Assembly: GCA_037355855.1 (NCBI GenBank)
Contig: CM074767.1
Span: forward strand, 2,356,001-2,420,000
DNA from: Pseudo-nitzschia pungens
Taxonomy: Eukaryota; Bacillariophyta; Bacillariophyceae; Bacillariales; Bacillariaceae
Direction: 5' to 3'
DNA length: 64,000 nucleotides
Shown here: positions 1 to 9,705 of the stretch, piece after piece
Numbering within the stretch: the stretch's first letter is position 1
Layout of the letters: every line of letters starts with the position of its first letter
The notes under the pieces: generated by a model
Databases searched by the model: none
What the model saw: the letters and a program-made list of their open reading frames with translations, nothing else
Told to the model about the DNA's origin: nothing
Translations under genes and position numbers: made by a program

Positions 1-1
1 C

Positions 2-400
2 TTGGGACTTCTTTTGATCTCGTATGTGTTCTTGAAGCTCGTCGTTGAACCTGTTGCGGCAATCTACAAGATCTCCAGGCGCATCGTCAACGCTGCTGCG
101 AAGGAGGAGGCTGCAGAGGAAGAAGCGGCCGACGACGACGAAGACGACTGGAATGAGGCGGACTACATCAAGTTCATGAACCAGTACATGGCTTCTTTGG
201 AGGCAACCGCATATGACAGAGGAGTTCGCGACGGTGCTGCTCTTATCAATGAAGTCAACAACTCGGTTTTGAAGAAGAACACCAAGAAAAAGCGCGAAAC
301 TAGGGCGGCTATGCGTTTGCGCGTTGCACGCGAGATGAAGGAAAGCGCTGAACGACTCCGCATGATTGGTCGAATCAATCCCAATTACAAGGCTCCTTAA
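2..400 (+). CDS. 3' end of an unknown charged protein (partial)
   Basis: An open frame enters from the left edge and stops at TAA 398-400, so the N-terminus is missing. The visible 132 residues begin with a hydrophobic stretch (LLLISYVFLKLVV) that could be the end of a membrane segment. It is followed by an acidic Ala/Glu/Asp-rich linker (about residues 34-50), then a Lys/Arg-rich helical C-terminus ending NPNYKAP. I do not recognise a family. Codon use and the sustained amphipathic composition suggest a real host gene rather than a shadow frame, but no catalytic motif is visible. The next 700 bases hold no gene. Confidence 0.5.
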   Translation: MGLLLISYVFLKLVVEPVAAIYKISRRIVNAAAKEEAAEEEAADDDEDDWNEADYIKFMNQYMASLEATAYDRGVRDGAALINEVNNSVLKKNTKKKRETRAAMRLRVAREMKESAERLRMIGRINPNYKAP

Positions 401-1113
401 AATTGAAAAGAAGAACTACGAGAACTTGTATTCCGTTGCACCACGAAAGGTACACTGGTAAGATTACCCCTACCGGTAACGATACAAGGTTGTCAGGGGT
501 CATCCCTGGTACCAGTAAGGTTACTCGTACGTACCCTCACCAATCATAAACCGTAATTGTCAGTAGATCATCGAAATTCGATGTCAAACTAATACGGTAC
601 AGTACAGGTACCGTACCGGTAGTTAGACAAAACAAAATTATTACTACGTATTCGTATCTGCATCTTTCACTTAGACACTCTTAGTGTAGGCTGGCGACTG
701 TCTCAGTGGCGCTTGGGAGACTTAAGGAACAGCATCCACACTTTTTAGATCGGCGACTGTCTCGGTGGCGCTTGACTCTCGTAGACGAGGGATTGGAAAG
801 GAGCGCTCGAGGGATTCATCCAGTTCTCGACACTCAAAAAGGTTGTCGCCGACCCAAATAGAGTTGGCTAACGTTCAAAATTTGAAACACACATGAAACC
901 ACGCTGGAAGGATGATACTCGTCCACGCTGGGAGGATGATGCCCGTTCACGCTTGGAGATTGCTGTGGTCCACGCTGGGAGGTTGCTGCTCGTTGACGTT
1001 GGCTGCTCTCCACTACGACAAGATAAAGAGGGGGAAAGTCCTGTCATAAAGAAAATTCAAAACTTCTTTCATAAAGAATTGAAATCAACGACTTGAATTT
1101 GTTCCGCAATTGA
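401..1113. other. Intergenic region with short direct repeats
   Basis: No convincing gene. It contains many copies of the palindromic words TACCGGTA and GTAAGGTTAC that pepper the whole window. Two copies of a GGCGACTGTCTC/GTGGCGCTTG block lie at about 690-715 and 748-772. At 893-1000 there are degenerate repeats of about 30 bp containing CCACGCTGGGAGGATGATG. The repeats make an open frame at 893-1096 that I do not regard as coding. Confidence 0.5.
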
Positions 1114-3951
1114 ATGGAAACCATGGCCTGGTTTTGGCCTGCTTCGGGAAGCAACCCTTCGAACGCACATAACGATAACTCTTCCAATTCCTCTAACGAC
1201 AGCGAATTTTTTGATGCCCATGATGGCGCCCACTCAGCCTCCTACTATAATCCAACCATTCAAGGTAGCGATCACCGTACCGAGGAAGATCTCTTTCTAG
1301 AAGCTGCGGCATCAGTCGATGATCACCGTACCCAGGAAGGTCTCTTTCCCCAAGTTGCAGCACCGGTCGATCCAACTATTCGAGGTAGCGATCACCGTAC
1401 CGAGGAAGATCTCTCTCAAGAAGCTGCGGCATCAGTCGATGATCACCGTACCCAGGAAGGTCTCTCTCCACAAGTTGCAGCACCGGTCGATGATCACCGT
1501 ACCCAGGAAGGTCTCTCTCCACAAGTTGCAGCACCGGTCGATGATTACCGTACCCAGGAAGGTCTCTTTCCCCAAGTTGCAGCACCGGTCGATCCAACCA
1601 CTCCAGGTGGCGATCACCGTACCGAGGAAGGTCTCTCTCCACAAGTTGCAGCACCGGTCGATGATTACCGTACCCAGGAAGGTCTCTTTCCCCAAGTTGC
1701 AGCACCGGTCGATCCAACCACTCCAGGTGGCGATCACCGTACCGAGGAAGGTCTCTCTGAAGAAACATCATCAAACGACATGCTGGCTCCCAAAGTCTCG
1801 GAAACACCAACCGGCTCGATCATTGAATCAACTCAGAAAAAAGCTGCCCGAACACCAAGCAGGATTGTACGCCCAGATGAAAGCGCTGATCCGTTGATAT
1901 TTGAGGAGGGAGGAGATATTGCAGCTCTTCACCATGGCATACAGCTCAGAAAGCGATCGAAACCAAGATTCATCTTACCAACAAAACGCAATAGGAAGCG
2001 CAAGCCAGATTCCACGAAACCATCAAAGAAAAAAAAGGTTACCCCAATAACCACACCCACCACCAAAGGCGCGAGCGGCAAAGGAGCTGACTCCGGGGCA
2101 CCACAACCAATGGCGCTAGCACCAAAGGATCCACCGGCTACCCACAAGGCAAAGCTGACGACTCCGACGACTCCAACCCACAAGTCGCCAGCGGCAAAGG
2201 CGACAACTCAGAAGACTGAATTGGCAACCATGAAGGATCCACCGGCAAAGAAGACTCCACCGACTCCAATGGCAACCCAGAAGGCGCCAGCGGGTAAGTC
2301 AACGACTCCGAAGACTAAGGATCCACCGGCAATGGCGACGACTCCAAAGAATGCTCCGTCAACCATGAAGGATCCACCAGTAATGGCGCCGGCTCGGAAG
2401 TCAGCGCCACTGGCAAAGGCGTCGGCTCGGAAGTTGGTGCCACAGGAAGAGGCGTCGGCTCGGAAGTCAGCGCCACTGGCAAAGGCGTCGGCTCGGAAGC
2501 TGTTGTCACAGGAAGAGGCGTCGGCTCGGAAGTCAGCGCCACTGGCAAAGGCGTCGGCTCGGAAGCCAGCGCCACAGGAAGAGGCGTCGGCTCGGAAGTC
2601 AGCGCCACTGGCAAAGGCGTCGGCTCGGAAGCCAGCGCCACAGGAAGAGGCGTCGGCTCGGAAGTCAGCGCCACTGGCAAAGGTGTCGGCTCGGAAGCTG
2701 TTGTCACAGGAAGAGGCGTCGGCTCGGAAGTCAGCGCCACTGGCAAAGGCGTCGGCTCGGAAGTTGTTGCCACAGGAAGAGGCGTCGGCTCGGAAGTCAG
2801 CGCCACAGGAAGAGGCGTCAGCTCGGAAGTCAGCGCCACAGGAAGAGGCGTCAGCTCGGAAGTCAGCGCCACTGGCAAATGCGTCGGCTCGGAAGCCGGC
2901 GCCACAGGAAATGGCGTTGCCGATAACCCGAAACGTAAGGGATCCGCCTGGAACAACTGGTCCATCACCAGGTGGTTTCAAACAGAGTCCAGTGGTAGCC
3001 ACACAGGCAATGCCCACACCCTCATCGGAAACCACACAACCACTGCTTGAGGAACCAAATTTTTTGTCGCCATTTGCAAAGCTGGTGCGATATTCTTCTT
3101 CACTGTGTGGAAGATCTCTACCGGACACACCTCGACCGGGCGGCATGCGGGTATCTGTTGATGATGATACAGAAAGTGAAGAACTTTTTCCTACAGATAC
3201 ATCTCCTCCGATTGACTCTCTGCTGGCCGCATCTCTAACCGGCAGCTCTCTGCAGGGCACATCTCCACTTGGTGACTCTCTACTGGCCGCATCTCTAACC
3301 GGCAGCTCTCTGCCGGGCGCATCTCCACTTGGTGACTCTCTGCTGGCCTCATCTCCACCGGGCGACTCTCTGCCGGGCGCATCTCCAGCAGGCAATTCTC
3401 TGCTGGCCCCATCTCTAACCGGCAGCTCTCTGCCTGGCATCTCGCTACCGGGCGCATCTTCATCAGAAGCAGCTGCAGCTGATGATATGAAAACTGAAGG
3501 CGTTTGCCCGACTCAGCCGCTTACAAAACCCCGTAAAAAAGGTGGCAAGCGAAAAGTTGGTGACCCTCCAACCACTGTGCACAGTTGCAAAGATAGAACT
3601 GCTCGTAGGTTGTTTCAAACTTCTCAGAAGAGCATCCAAAATCTGCAGATAAGCACTACATGGCAAAGTAAAAAAGATCGGGATTCAAAACCTTGTTCAA
3701 TCCACTTCATGGGGACGTTCAACCAACTTGTCGAGCATCCGAAAACGGCGGAGAATAATCGCTACAGTAGAAATAAACCCATCGTGATGTTTTATGTGCC
3801 GAAACATTTTGAGGAGTTCAGAGTTCCTTTTGCCAAAGCATTGGCGGAGGCTGCCGAAGCCATGTTAAAAAATACAAATGGGGAGCATCATACTGAAGAT
3901 GCCGACGTGCAGGAGCTCAGAGTGTTTGGACCGATGCAGAAAAAAAAATAA
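1114..3951 (+). CDS. Repeat-rich hypothetical protein (945 aa)
   Basis: A long ATG-initiated frame of 945 codons ending at TAA 3949-3951. A second in-frame ATG follows three codons later (Met4). The protein has a Ser/Asn-rich N-terminus. Residues about 46-216 hold copies of a 17-residue unit like DDHRTQEGLSPQVAAPV. A Lys/Pro/Thr-rich basic stretch (about 280-420) follows. Then come about 16 eleven-residue units alternating ASARKSAPLAK and ASARKxxPQEE (about 427-601), and a Ser/Leu/Gly/Pro repeat GSSLPGASPLGDSLLAASLT (about 700-783). The C-terminal ~140 residues are non-repetitive, basic and look folded (for example IVMFYVPKHFEEFRVPFAKAL). I do not recognise the family. It faces a PIF-like transposase tail to tail, so it could be the second protein of that transposon or an independent DNA- or matrix-binding protein. 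The repeats lack stops in several frames, which produces long antisense shadows. Confidence 0.55.
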   Translation: METMAWFWPASGSNPSNAHNDNSSNSSNDSEFFDAHDGAHSASYYNPTIQGSDHRTEEDLFLEAAASVDDHRTQEGLFPQVAAPVDPTIRGSDHRTEEDLSQEAAASVDDHRTQEGLSPQVAAPVDDHRTQEGLSPQVAAPVDDYRTQEGLFPQVAAPVDPTTPGGDHRTEEGLSPQVAAPVDDYRTQEGLFPQVAAPVDPTTPGGDHRTEEGLSEETSSNDMLAPKVSETPTGSIIESTQKKAARTPSRIVRPDESADPLIFEEGGDIAALHHGIQLRKRSKPRFILPTKRNRKRKPDSTKPSKKKKVTPITTPTTKGASGKGADSGAPQPMALAPKDPPATHKAKLTTPTTPTHKSPAAKATTQKTELATMKDPPAKKTPPTPMATQKAPAGKSTTPKTKDPPAMATTPKNAPSTMKDPPVMAPARKSAPLAKASARKLVPQEEASARKSAPLAKASARKLLSQEEASARKSAPLAKASARKPAPQEEASARKSAPLAKASARKPAPQEEASARKSAPLAKVSARKLLSQEEASARKSAPLAKASARKLLPQEEASARKSAPQEEASARKSAPQEEASARKSAPLANASARKPAPQEMALPITRNVRDPPGTTGPSPGGFKQSPVVATQAMPTPSSETTQPLLEEPNFLSPFAKLVRYSSSLCGRSLPDTPRPGGMRVSVDDDTESEELFPTDTSPPIDSLLAASLTGSSLQGTSPLGDSLLAASLTGSSLPGASPLGDSLLASSPPGDSLPGASPAGNSLLAPSLTGSSLPGISLPGASSSEAAAADDMKTEGVCPTQPLTKPRKKGGKRKVGDPPTTVHSCKDRTARRLFQTSQKSIQNLQISTTWQSKKDRDSKPCSIHFMGTFNQLVEHPKTAENNRYSRNKPIVMFYVPKHFEEFRVPFAKALAEAAEAMLKNTNGEHHTEDADVQELRVFGPMQKKK
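1250..1760 (+). repeat. Coding minisatellite, 51-bp-class units
   Basis: Direct repeats with GATCACCGTACC(C/G)AGGAAG followed by GTCTCTCTCCACAAGTTGCA recur about nine times, with some units carrying an extra insertion (CCAACCACTCCAGGTGGC). The array encodes the 17-residue repeat of the 945-aa protein and keeps its frame throughout. Confidence 0.85.
2391..2925 (+). repeat. Coding minisatellite, 33-bp units
   Basis: About 16 tandem 33-bp units of the type GCGTCGGCTCGGAAGTCAGC plus GCCACTGGCAAAG or GCCACAGGAAGAG. Unit length is a multiple of three, so copy-number change would lengthen or shorten the 945-aa protein without breaking its frame. Confidence 0.85.
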
Positions 3952-4164
3952 AGCCCTATGTCGTTCATATATAGCATGACGACTTGAGTTTCTTATTAAG
4001 CAGAGTAAAACTTGCGATCTGGAGAAGGGCGGCGGCCGACTTCTAGGTTATTCACTAAAATAGAGCACTTAATTATACAGAAGACTTCGTTCGACCCTGA
4101 GTGTGGCGGTAAAGACTCCGGAGAAGGGCGGTTGCCGTGGGGCGTTCATGGCGATTGCCGACTT

Positions 4165-5124
4165 CTAGAAGTAATGCGGCTTGAATTCGTCATCGTATTC
4201 CCAGTCTTCGATTTTTTCCCCTGCCTCCATTTTCAACTGCGTAATGACAGCTACAGCTGTGAAGCAAATTTTGTGCTTCTGCATCATGGCTTCTCTTGGC
4301 TTCATATGCCGAAAGGATGTAGTAAGTACATTGAAGACTTTGAGTTTCCCATTAACTCTTTCGTTCCTCGACCTAGCAAGTGCCTTGGATTTCCTCGCTT
4401 CTGAATCCCATCCGATATCAGGCCTCTTAAGTTGCCTCGCTGAAACAGAATCTTCTCTGATATTGTAGATCCCATCAGCTTCGACGCATTCGTCAACTGC
4501 AAGCTTCTCGCTCAATCCGTTTTTGAATATCGCCGGGTCTTGCACGCTGGCTTTGAAAGGACCATTGATCCAGACGATATGCGCAGTTCTGATACAGACT
4601 CCTACTTCATATTTCAATGCGGGCCCATTTGTTTTCTGCGAGAACCATTTCCTGTCGAATGGCCAGGGCTCAAATATAGGACAATCGACGCAGTCAACGG
4701 ACATGAATGTGTTGGTCTTTACCTCGTCTCCCCTTTTGTACCCACCAAATCTATTCTCTAACTTTATGACATCATCTTTAAGTTCGGACATTTTTTCAAC
4801 GAAGAACCAAGACCACTTACGGAATGTCTTTGTTGAGGGCCAATCAAGTACTGCACAATGGATTTCTTCTGTCGAGTATATCTTGATAAGAACGAGCCCG
4901 TAGAGAAGATGCTTGTATTGAACACCTTCTTCAATAAGCTTTTCCCTCTCTCTCTTTCTCAACTTCTCCCAGATCTTATTCCATATGTCTGCAATTAGAT
5001 CGAGCGGTGCTCCGAACACAGCACGGATTCGTTTTTCCTTCTCTTTCGAGTTCCATCTGCGATGATTTGGCCAGCAAAGAGTCTCTCTTGCTTCTTGATC
5101 AAAAATCTCTTCAGTTGCAATCAT
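4165..5124 (-). CDS. PIF/Harbinger-like DDE transposase
   Basis: The 319-residue protein starts at ATG 5124 and ends with PHYF. The core matches the DDE_Tnp_4-type layout. A first Asp sits in FMSVDCVDCPIF (D144). It is followed by the typical WFSQKTNGPALKYEVGV stretch and IVWINGPFKASVQD. A second Asp lies in VEADGIY (D217), and a Glu in RSRNERVNGKLK (E255), which fits the family's rSrhErvNgrlK end. These three acids would cut and join transposon ends using metal ions. The N-terminal ~100 residues are helical and charged. I saw no obvious terminal inverted repeats, so the element's limits are unknown. The repeat-rich 945-aa gene lies tail to tail 213 bp away and may be a partner ORF. Confidence 0.72.
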   Translation of the reverse strand: MIATEEIFDQEARETLCWPNHRRWNSKEKEKRIRAVFGAPLDLIADIWNKIWEKLRKREREKLIEEGVQYKHLLYGLVLIKIYSTEEIHCAVLDWPSTKTFRKWSWFFVEKMSELKDDVIKLENRFGGYKRGDEVKTNTFMSVDCVDCPIFEPWPFDRKWFSQKTNGPALKYEVGVCIRTAHIVWINGPFKASVQDPAIFKNGLSEKLAVDECVEADGIYNIREDSVSARQLKRPDIGWDSEARKSKALARSRNERVNGKLKVFNVLTTSFRHMKPREAMMQKHKICFTAVAVITQLKMEAGEKIEDWEYDDEFKPHYF

Positions 5125-5144
5125 GGTTGAACGTGATGCTATTC

Positions 5145-5760
5145 ACTATGGCGCTAGAGGCGCCCCTGGAATAGTAGAGGCGCCCCTGGAAGTGGCGCTG
5201 ACAGCCACTGCATAACGTGATAACTGAAGCGACATGCAAGTGTGACAGGTTGGTCTTGGTTCTGACCGCGCTCACGGCCACTTGTTGTATTGGTAAAGGT
5301 AAGCCTTAATTACCGTAGGCGCCAACATGAGAGGCGCTTCTGTGTGTGTACTGTATCGCCTAAATCTTACCAGTAAAGGCGCCATCTAAAGTGGCGCTGA
5401 CAGCCACTTATTCGTATGTACCTCACGTACATACGGTACTCAGCTCCGACAGAGTGAGGACTTCTAGCGCCACTTAAACGGGCGTTTCTGCAGTACAACG
5501 GTAAGTTTAAAGAGTGGAGATGATAGCCCCTACTTCAACTTGGGTAACCAGGCGCCATTTAAAGTGGCGCTGACAGCCACTTACTAGTGCAAGTCGTAGA
5601 TTGTAAAGAGTGGAGATGATAGCCCCTACTTCAACTTGGGTAACCAGGCGCCATTTAAAGTGGCGCTGACAGCCACTTACTAGTGCAAGTCGTAGATTGT
5701 ACGTACGTAAGGTACCGAATATGTGGCTGTTAGCGGCACTTTAAAAGGCGCATACATCGT
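5145..5760. repeat. Cluster of GCGCC...AGTGGC palindromes with a 96-bp duplication
   Basis: The inverted repeat AGTGGCGCTGACAGCCACT, or a close variant, occurs at least four times just upstream of the PIF-like transposase. One stretch is an exact tandem duplication of 96 bp (5508-5603 and 5604-5699). A degenerate copy with TGGCTGTTAGCGGCAC sits near 5722. The clustering next to a transposase suggests subterminal binding repeats of the transposon. That role is inferred. Confidence 0.6.
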
Positions 5761-5906
5761 CCTTGTCATCAAATTGAAGCAATTTGGAGGCTTTAATAAA
5801 AGGCTTATGTTTTACATTTATAAAGGACATATTTGAATTATTATTGCCTTGTTAAATTGGCTACTTTACCTATTTAAGCCACATAGTTACGTAATTAATC
5901 TTCAAT

Positions 5907-6034
5907 CGTACGTAATTAAATCCAATCGTACGTAATTAAATCCAATCGTACGTAATTAAATCCAATCGTACGTAATATTAATTACGTACGTAATTAATTA
6001 ATTACGTACGTAATTAATTAATTACGTACGTAAT
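5907..6034. repeat. 20-bp AT-rich palindromic tandem repeat
   Basis: About four copies of TCCAATCGTACGTAATTAAA pass into about three copies of ATTACGTACGTAATTAATTA. Every unit is built around the palindrome TTACGTACGTAA. No coding content. Confidence 0.85.
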
Positions 6035-6109
6035 TTTAATTTGAATTACGTGAACCAAAAAAAAACTATTTTTAGTTTCCCGGTTCCCCCTTTTAAATTT
6101 GAATCGTGG

Positions 6110-6405
6110 AGATTTTTTTCATGAACGTTACTTATCTCGTTCTACGTATTAATACGTAAATCACACATTGATATATGTAGTATGTACGGTAGGTTCATAC
6201 GTATCATTTTGAAAAACTTAACCTGTCGCGCGGTGCGCACGTTTTTCTATTTCCGATCCCCATTAAATTTTGAATCGTGGAGTCCTACGAAGTAATACGT
6301 AGATCACACGTTGATATAATATGTAGGATATGTATGGTAAGTTCATATCATTTTGAAAAACTTAACGTGCCGCGCATTGCGCGCGTTTTTCTATTTCCGA
6401 CCGCT
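6110..6405 (+). repeat. Dispersed repeat family C: two imperfect copies
   Basis: Two neighbouring copies of roughly 150 bp share a GTTGATATA(A)TATGTAG stretch, CATTTTGAAAAACTTAAC and TTTTTCTATTTCCGA. The same sequence occurs inverted at about 38,845-38,960. No open frame is conserved between copies, so I treat it as a non-coding dispersed element. Confidence 0.7.
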
Positions 6406-6410
6406 CCTGA

Positions 6411-6900
6411 GGAAGCTTTCGGCATGGTGAAAATAAAATAAATTTAAATAATTGTTTGTTGTGATGCGAAGGGAGGATTCTTAGCTGGGGTACCGGTATG
6501 TTAGGTGACACCACTGAAAAAAAAAGTTTTACAACGGTGCGTGATGTAACTGTTGTGTGATTGAAGATGATCTGATTAAAAATTATTTGTTATATTGAGT
6601 CAAATGTGTCAAATGTGTAGAATGGAATGAAAAGGTGACAAGGGACTGAATATCAGGGACTAGATAAGAACATTTTCCAGAAACCGATGCGGGGATGGAG
6701 AAAAAAAAGGAATAAGGTTGAGAATAGTGGAAAAAAGGTTGTGAAATAAAAAATTGTGGTCGCGTTTTTCTGAGAAAAGTCGCGATTGGGTTGCGGTCGC
6801 GATGGGTTGCGATGGGTCGCGAACCAGTTTTCGGACGAAGTGACCTGGGTCATCGTGTAGGATTTGTACCAGTTACAAAACCCCGGGTACAGCATCTGCT
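6411..6900 (+). repeat. Dispersed repeat family A, copy 1
   Basis: Starts near GAGGAAGCTTTCGGCATGGTG and continues through TTCTTAGCTGGGGTACCGGT and GTGACACCACT. It includes an AT-rich middle and a block of GGTTGCGATGGGTCGCGA. A second copy in the same orientation lies at about 30,231-30,700. Both copies are followed by dispersed family B, so the two families probably form one larger duplicated unit. Confidence 0.75.
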
Positions 6901-7510
6901 AGCATACGCTGTAGCTCAGTGCTACAAGGTTGGGGGGGATGCTAATGCTGCTAACTGATTACAAGACACGGAGTATCTGGTATGCTAACATACCATGCTA
7001 CCCTATAATGCTACCATCGGGGTATGGTCGTTACTGTACGATCTATACTATAATCGGATACCCGGCCCATACAGTTGTAAGCAAGCCAACGCTAACGCTA
7101 ACCCAAGCTTTAGTAGTACTAGTACTAGCGCTACTAACTCCGTATGCTACAATCGTATGCTTTGCTTGTATGCTAGCGCTACTCTGTACGCTAACTCCGT
7201 ATGCTACACTACTCCTCTGTATAAGTCTATGTGGTTACAGTACTGATAAGATACTGTACAATACAAGATACTAGTGAGTTCTCTTTTTATCTGGATCTCA
7301 GCGCTTCAGCTCAGCGCTTTGCTCACTCTTTTCTTTTTATCTAAAATAAACACTATCATGCCCTCCACTTTCGATCGATCCCGATGTACCTCTAGGGGAG
7401 TATGATCCTGTAGTATCTGAGTGTATGTAATGGCATTCAAACAGTATCTTCTGTAGACTTAAAGATTTGCCAGCACTCTACGTGCCATTGTTGTTATTGC
7501 TATCCACTAT
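6890..7510 (+). repeat. Dispersed repeat family B, copy 1
   Basis: Landmarks in order: TGTAGCTCAGTGCTACAAGG, then TCTGGTATGCTAACATACCATG, then ACTATAATCGGATACCCGGC, then CTCTAGGGGAGTAT, then ATTTGCCAGCACTC. Further copies sit at about 30,880-31,400, 31,850-32,380 and (3' part only) 39,440-39,600. The TAGCTCAGTG word resembles a tRNA A box, but I found no matching B box at a fixed distance, so a SINE origin is not shown. Confidence 0.75.
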
Positions 7511-7839
7511 TTCAGTACACGTACGATTAATTCCTACGAATCGAAAGTGCCGACGGGCAGGAATATCAAAGCAAGACAGCAGGATGCTGGGCCCTGATTT
7601 AGTACTAGTACTACATGATACTACAGGTAGTACTAGTAGTACTACTGCTGCTATTGGTCACACCCCAATACGGTACTTCTTGTACTGTCGTAGTAAGGTA
7701 CTTTTAGAATGTACTCTACTAGGTAATCTTACTGCAAAGTTATTCAATCAACAAAAAAAATATACGGTTCTAAAAAAATAGAGGCCGTGATGGCAGTATA
7801 CAACTCCACTAATAATAATAATAATATACTTATTTAAGT

Positions 7840-8130
7840 AGGAAAATCCACCGAAGGTGGTTAAAAGCTACTCAGTCTGTAACCAGACTTTATCGTTGCC
7901 TCAATCGAAGAGAGGTTAGGCCCCAAGTTGTAGAACGACGCGTCGCCTCAACCATGGGGGATTTGGGCCCCAGGTTGTAAAGACGACTATTTTGCAAACG
8001 AACCTTGGTAAGAAACAGGAAGAAAAACAAACCAGTCCAGAGCACAACAGACACTGCTGTTGCAAAGCGTACAGGAGACGGGGTAACAAGAACGTGAAAG
8101 GGAAAGACACAAGCAAAACTGTCCCTCCAA
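7840..8130 (-). repeat. Dispersed repeat family D, inverted copy
   Basis: Read on the minus strand this matches 40,450-40,660 on the plus strand. Shared landmarks are GGTTTGTTTG-like sequence, CGTC/GTTCTAC, TGGGG(C/T)CC, GAGGCGACG, AAAGTCTGG(A/T)TACAGACTGA and the palindromic CCACCTTCGGTGG. Open frames in both copies differ, so it is not evidently coding. Confidence 0.65.
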
Positions 8131-8549
8131 TGCTGGTATGCAGCATCCGTAATGCTAGTGGTCAGCCGACACAAGCAAAACCCTTCCTCAGATACATAGT
8201 ATCAGTAATGCTAGTGGTCAGCGTACAAAAGCAAAACTCCTCTCTGGATGCTGGAGTGCAGCATCAGTAATGCGAGTAGTCAGCCCCAAACACATTCCTT
8301 ACCACACACTCCTTACCATTCGTATGGTACCGTACACCGAAAACAAGCAAAATTTCCCAGGTAATGCTTGTATTCCGTCGAAACACTAAGAGGCAGTGGA
8401 GCCTACTACCAAATTCGTAGAACGAACTTGCTCTCCTGTAGTAGCTTGGAAACACGGCCTTTAAGTGATAACACTTATGAACCATCAGGGCTGTAGGCTT
8501 GAAAACAGGTGGCAGCCGTACTGTGAACTGGAGGGGTATATGTTGGTGG

Positions 8550-9330
8550 TGAAGCATTAAGTAACATGTACTTAGCGGCTTTGGGGCTTGGGTCAGAAAA
8601 ACAGTAGGTCCATAGTCAAAAACAATTATGGTCCAGCAGGGCAGTAGACTTGAAAACAGATGACAGTTGAAGTGTGCACCTGAGGGGGTTATGTAGGTAG
8701 GAGAGCCTTAAGCAAGCTGTACTTAGCGGCTTTGGGGCTTGGGTCGAGAAACAGTAGGACCATAAGCGAAACACTTATAGTCCAGCAGGGCAGTGGACTT
8801 GAAAACAGATGACAGTTGAAGTGTGCACCTGACAGGGTTATGTAGGTAGGAGAGCCTTAAGCAAACTGTACTCAGCGACTTTGGGGCTTGGGTCAGGAAA
8901 CAGTAGGACCATAAGCGAAAACACTTATGGTCCAGCAGGGCAATAGACTTGGAAACAGATGACATTTATACAGTACATCTGGGAGGTATATGTAGATGGT
9001 AGAGCCTTAAGTGAACTGTACTTAGCGACTTTGGGGCTTGGGTCAGAAAACAGTAGGACCATAAGCGAAAACACTTATGGTCCAGCAGGGCAATAGACTT
9101 GGAAACAGATGACATTTATACTGTACACCTGAGAGGTATATGTAGATGGTAGAGCCTTAAGTGAACTGTACTTAGCGGCTTTTGGGCTTGGGTCAGAAAA
9201 CAGTAGGACCATAAGCGAAAACACTTATGGTTCAGCAGGGCAATAGACTTGGAAACAGATGACATCTGGAATTTCGTGTAGAAATATTCCTACAGTGGAA
9301 GAACTTTAAGTGAGAATCACTTAAGCAGCT
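8550..9330 (+). repeat. Tandem repeat, ~150-bp unit, five copies
   Basis: TTGGGGCTTGGGTC-type landmarks recur at 8581, 8732, 8881, 9031 and 9181, giving spacings of 149-151 bp. Each unit also carries ACAGTAGGACCATAAGCGAA, TCCAGCAGGGCA and a GAGAGCCTTAAG-like end. The last unit degenerates. No conserved frame. Confidence 0.9.
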
Positions 9331-9705
9331 TGGAAACAGTGTAGAACATTAAGTATAGCAAGATATACGTAAGGGCCTTGGTTGGAGCTTGGGAACAGAT
9401 CGAAGCAGTACCGTACATCGAAAAAGAGTGGTGAATTGCTGTAGTATCTGTACTGGAAGTGCTGTAGAAAATTATGTGTCGGTTTTGTGTTGGTTGTTGC
9501 TGCTGCTTGATCGGCCACCGAGTGGTGAATTGGCAACCAAAGCAACCAAACGAAGCATCCAGCAACTGAACCGATAGCAGAAACGAAGAGCGCAGGTCTT
9601 GGTTAATACATGTAGGTCCTGGGGTTGTGATTGGGGGTGTATAAGGGAGCGAGATATCGCATGGTAAAGTTGTGTAGAAATCTACGTATTTTTAGTACTG
9701 GAACA

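Noticed and set aside
893..1096. 67-codon frame with RPRWEDDAR repeats
   Set aside because: Encoded by degenerate ~30-bp repeats. No conserved domain, and the next gene has its own ATG.
2208..3440. 410-codon and 217-codon minus-strand frames inside the 945-aa gene
   Set aside because: They exist because the in-frame minisatellites contain no stop in several frames. They have no unique flanking sequence and no domain.
6904..6930. TGTAGCTCAGTGCTACAAGG as a tRNA D-arm/A box (tRNA gene or SINE)
   Set aside because: No B box at tRNA spacing and no acceptor stem. Recurs only as part of dispersed family B.
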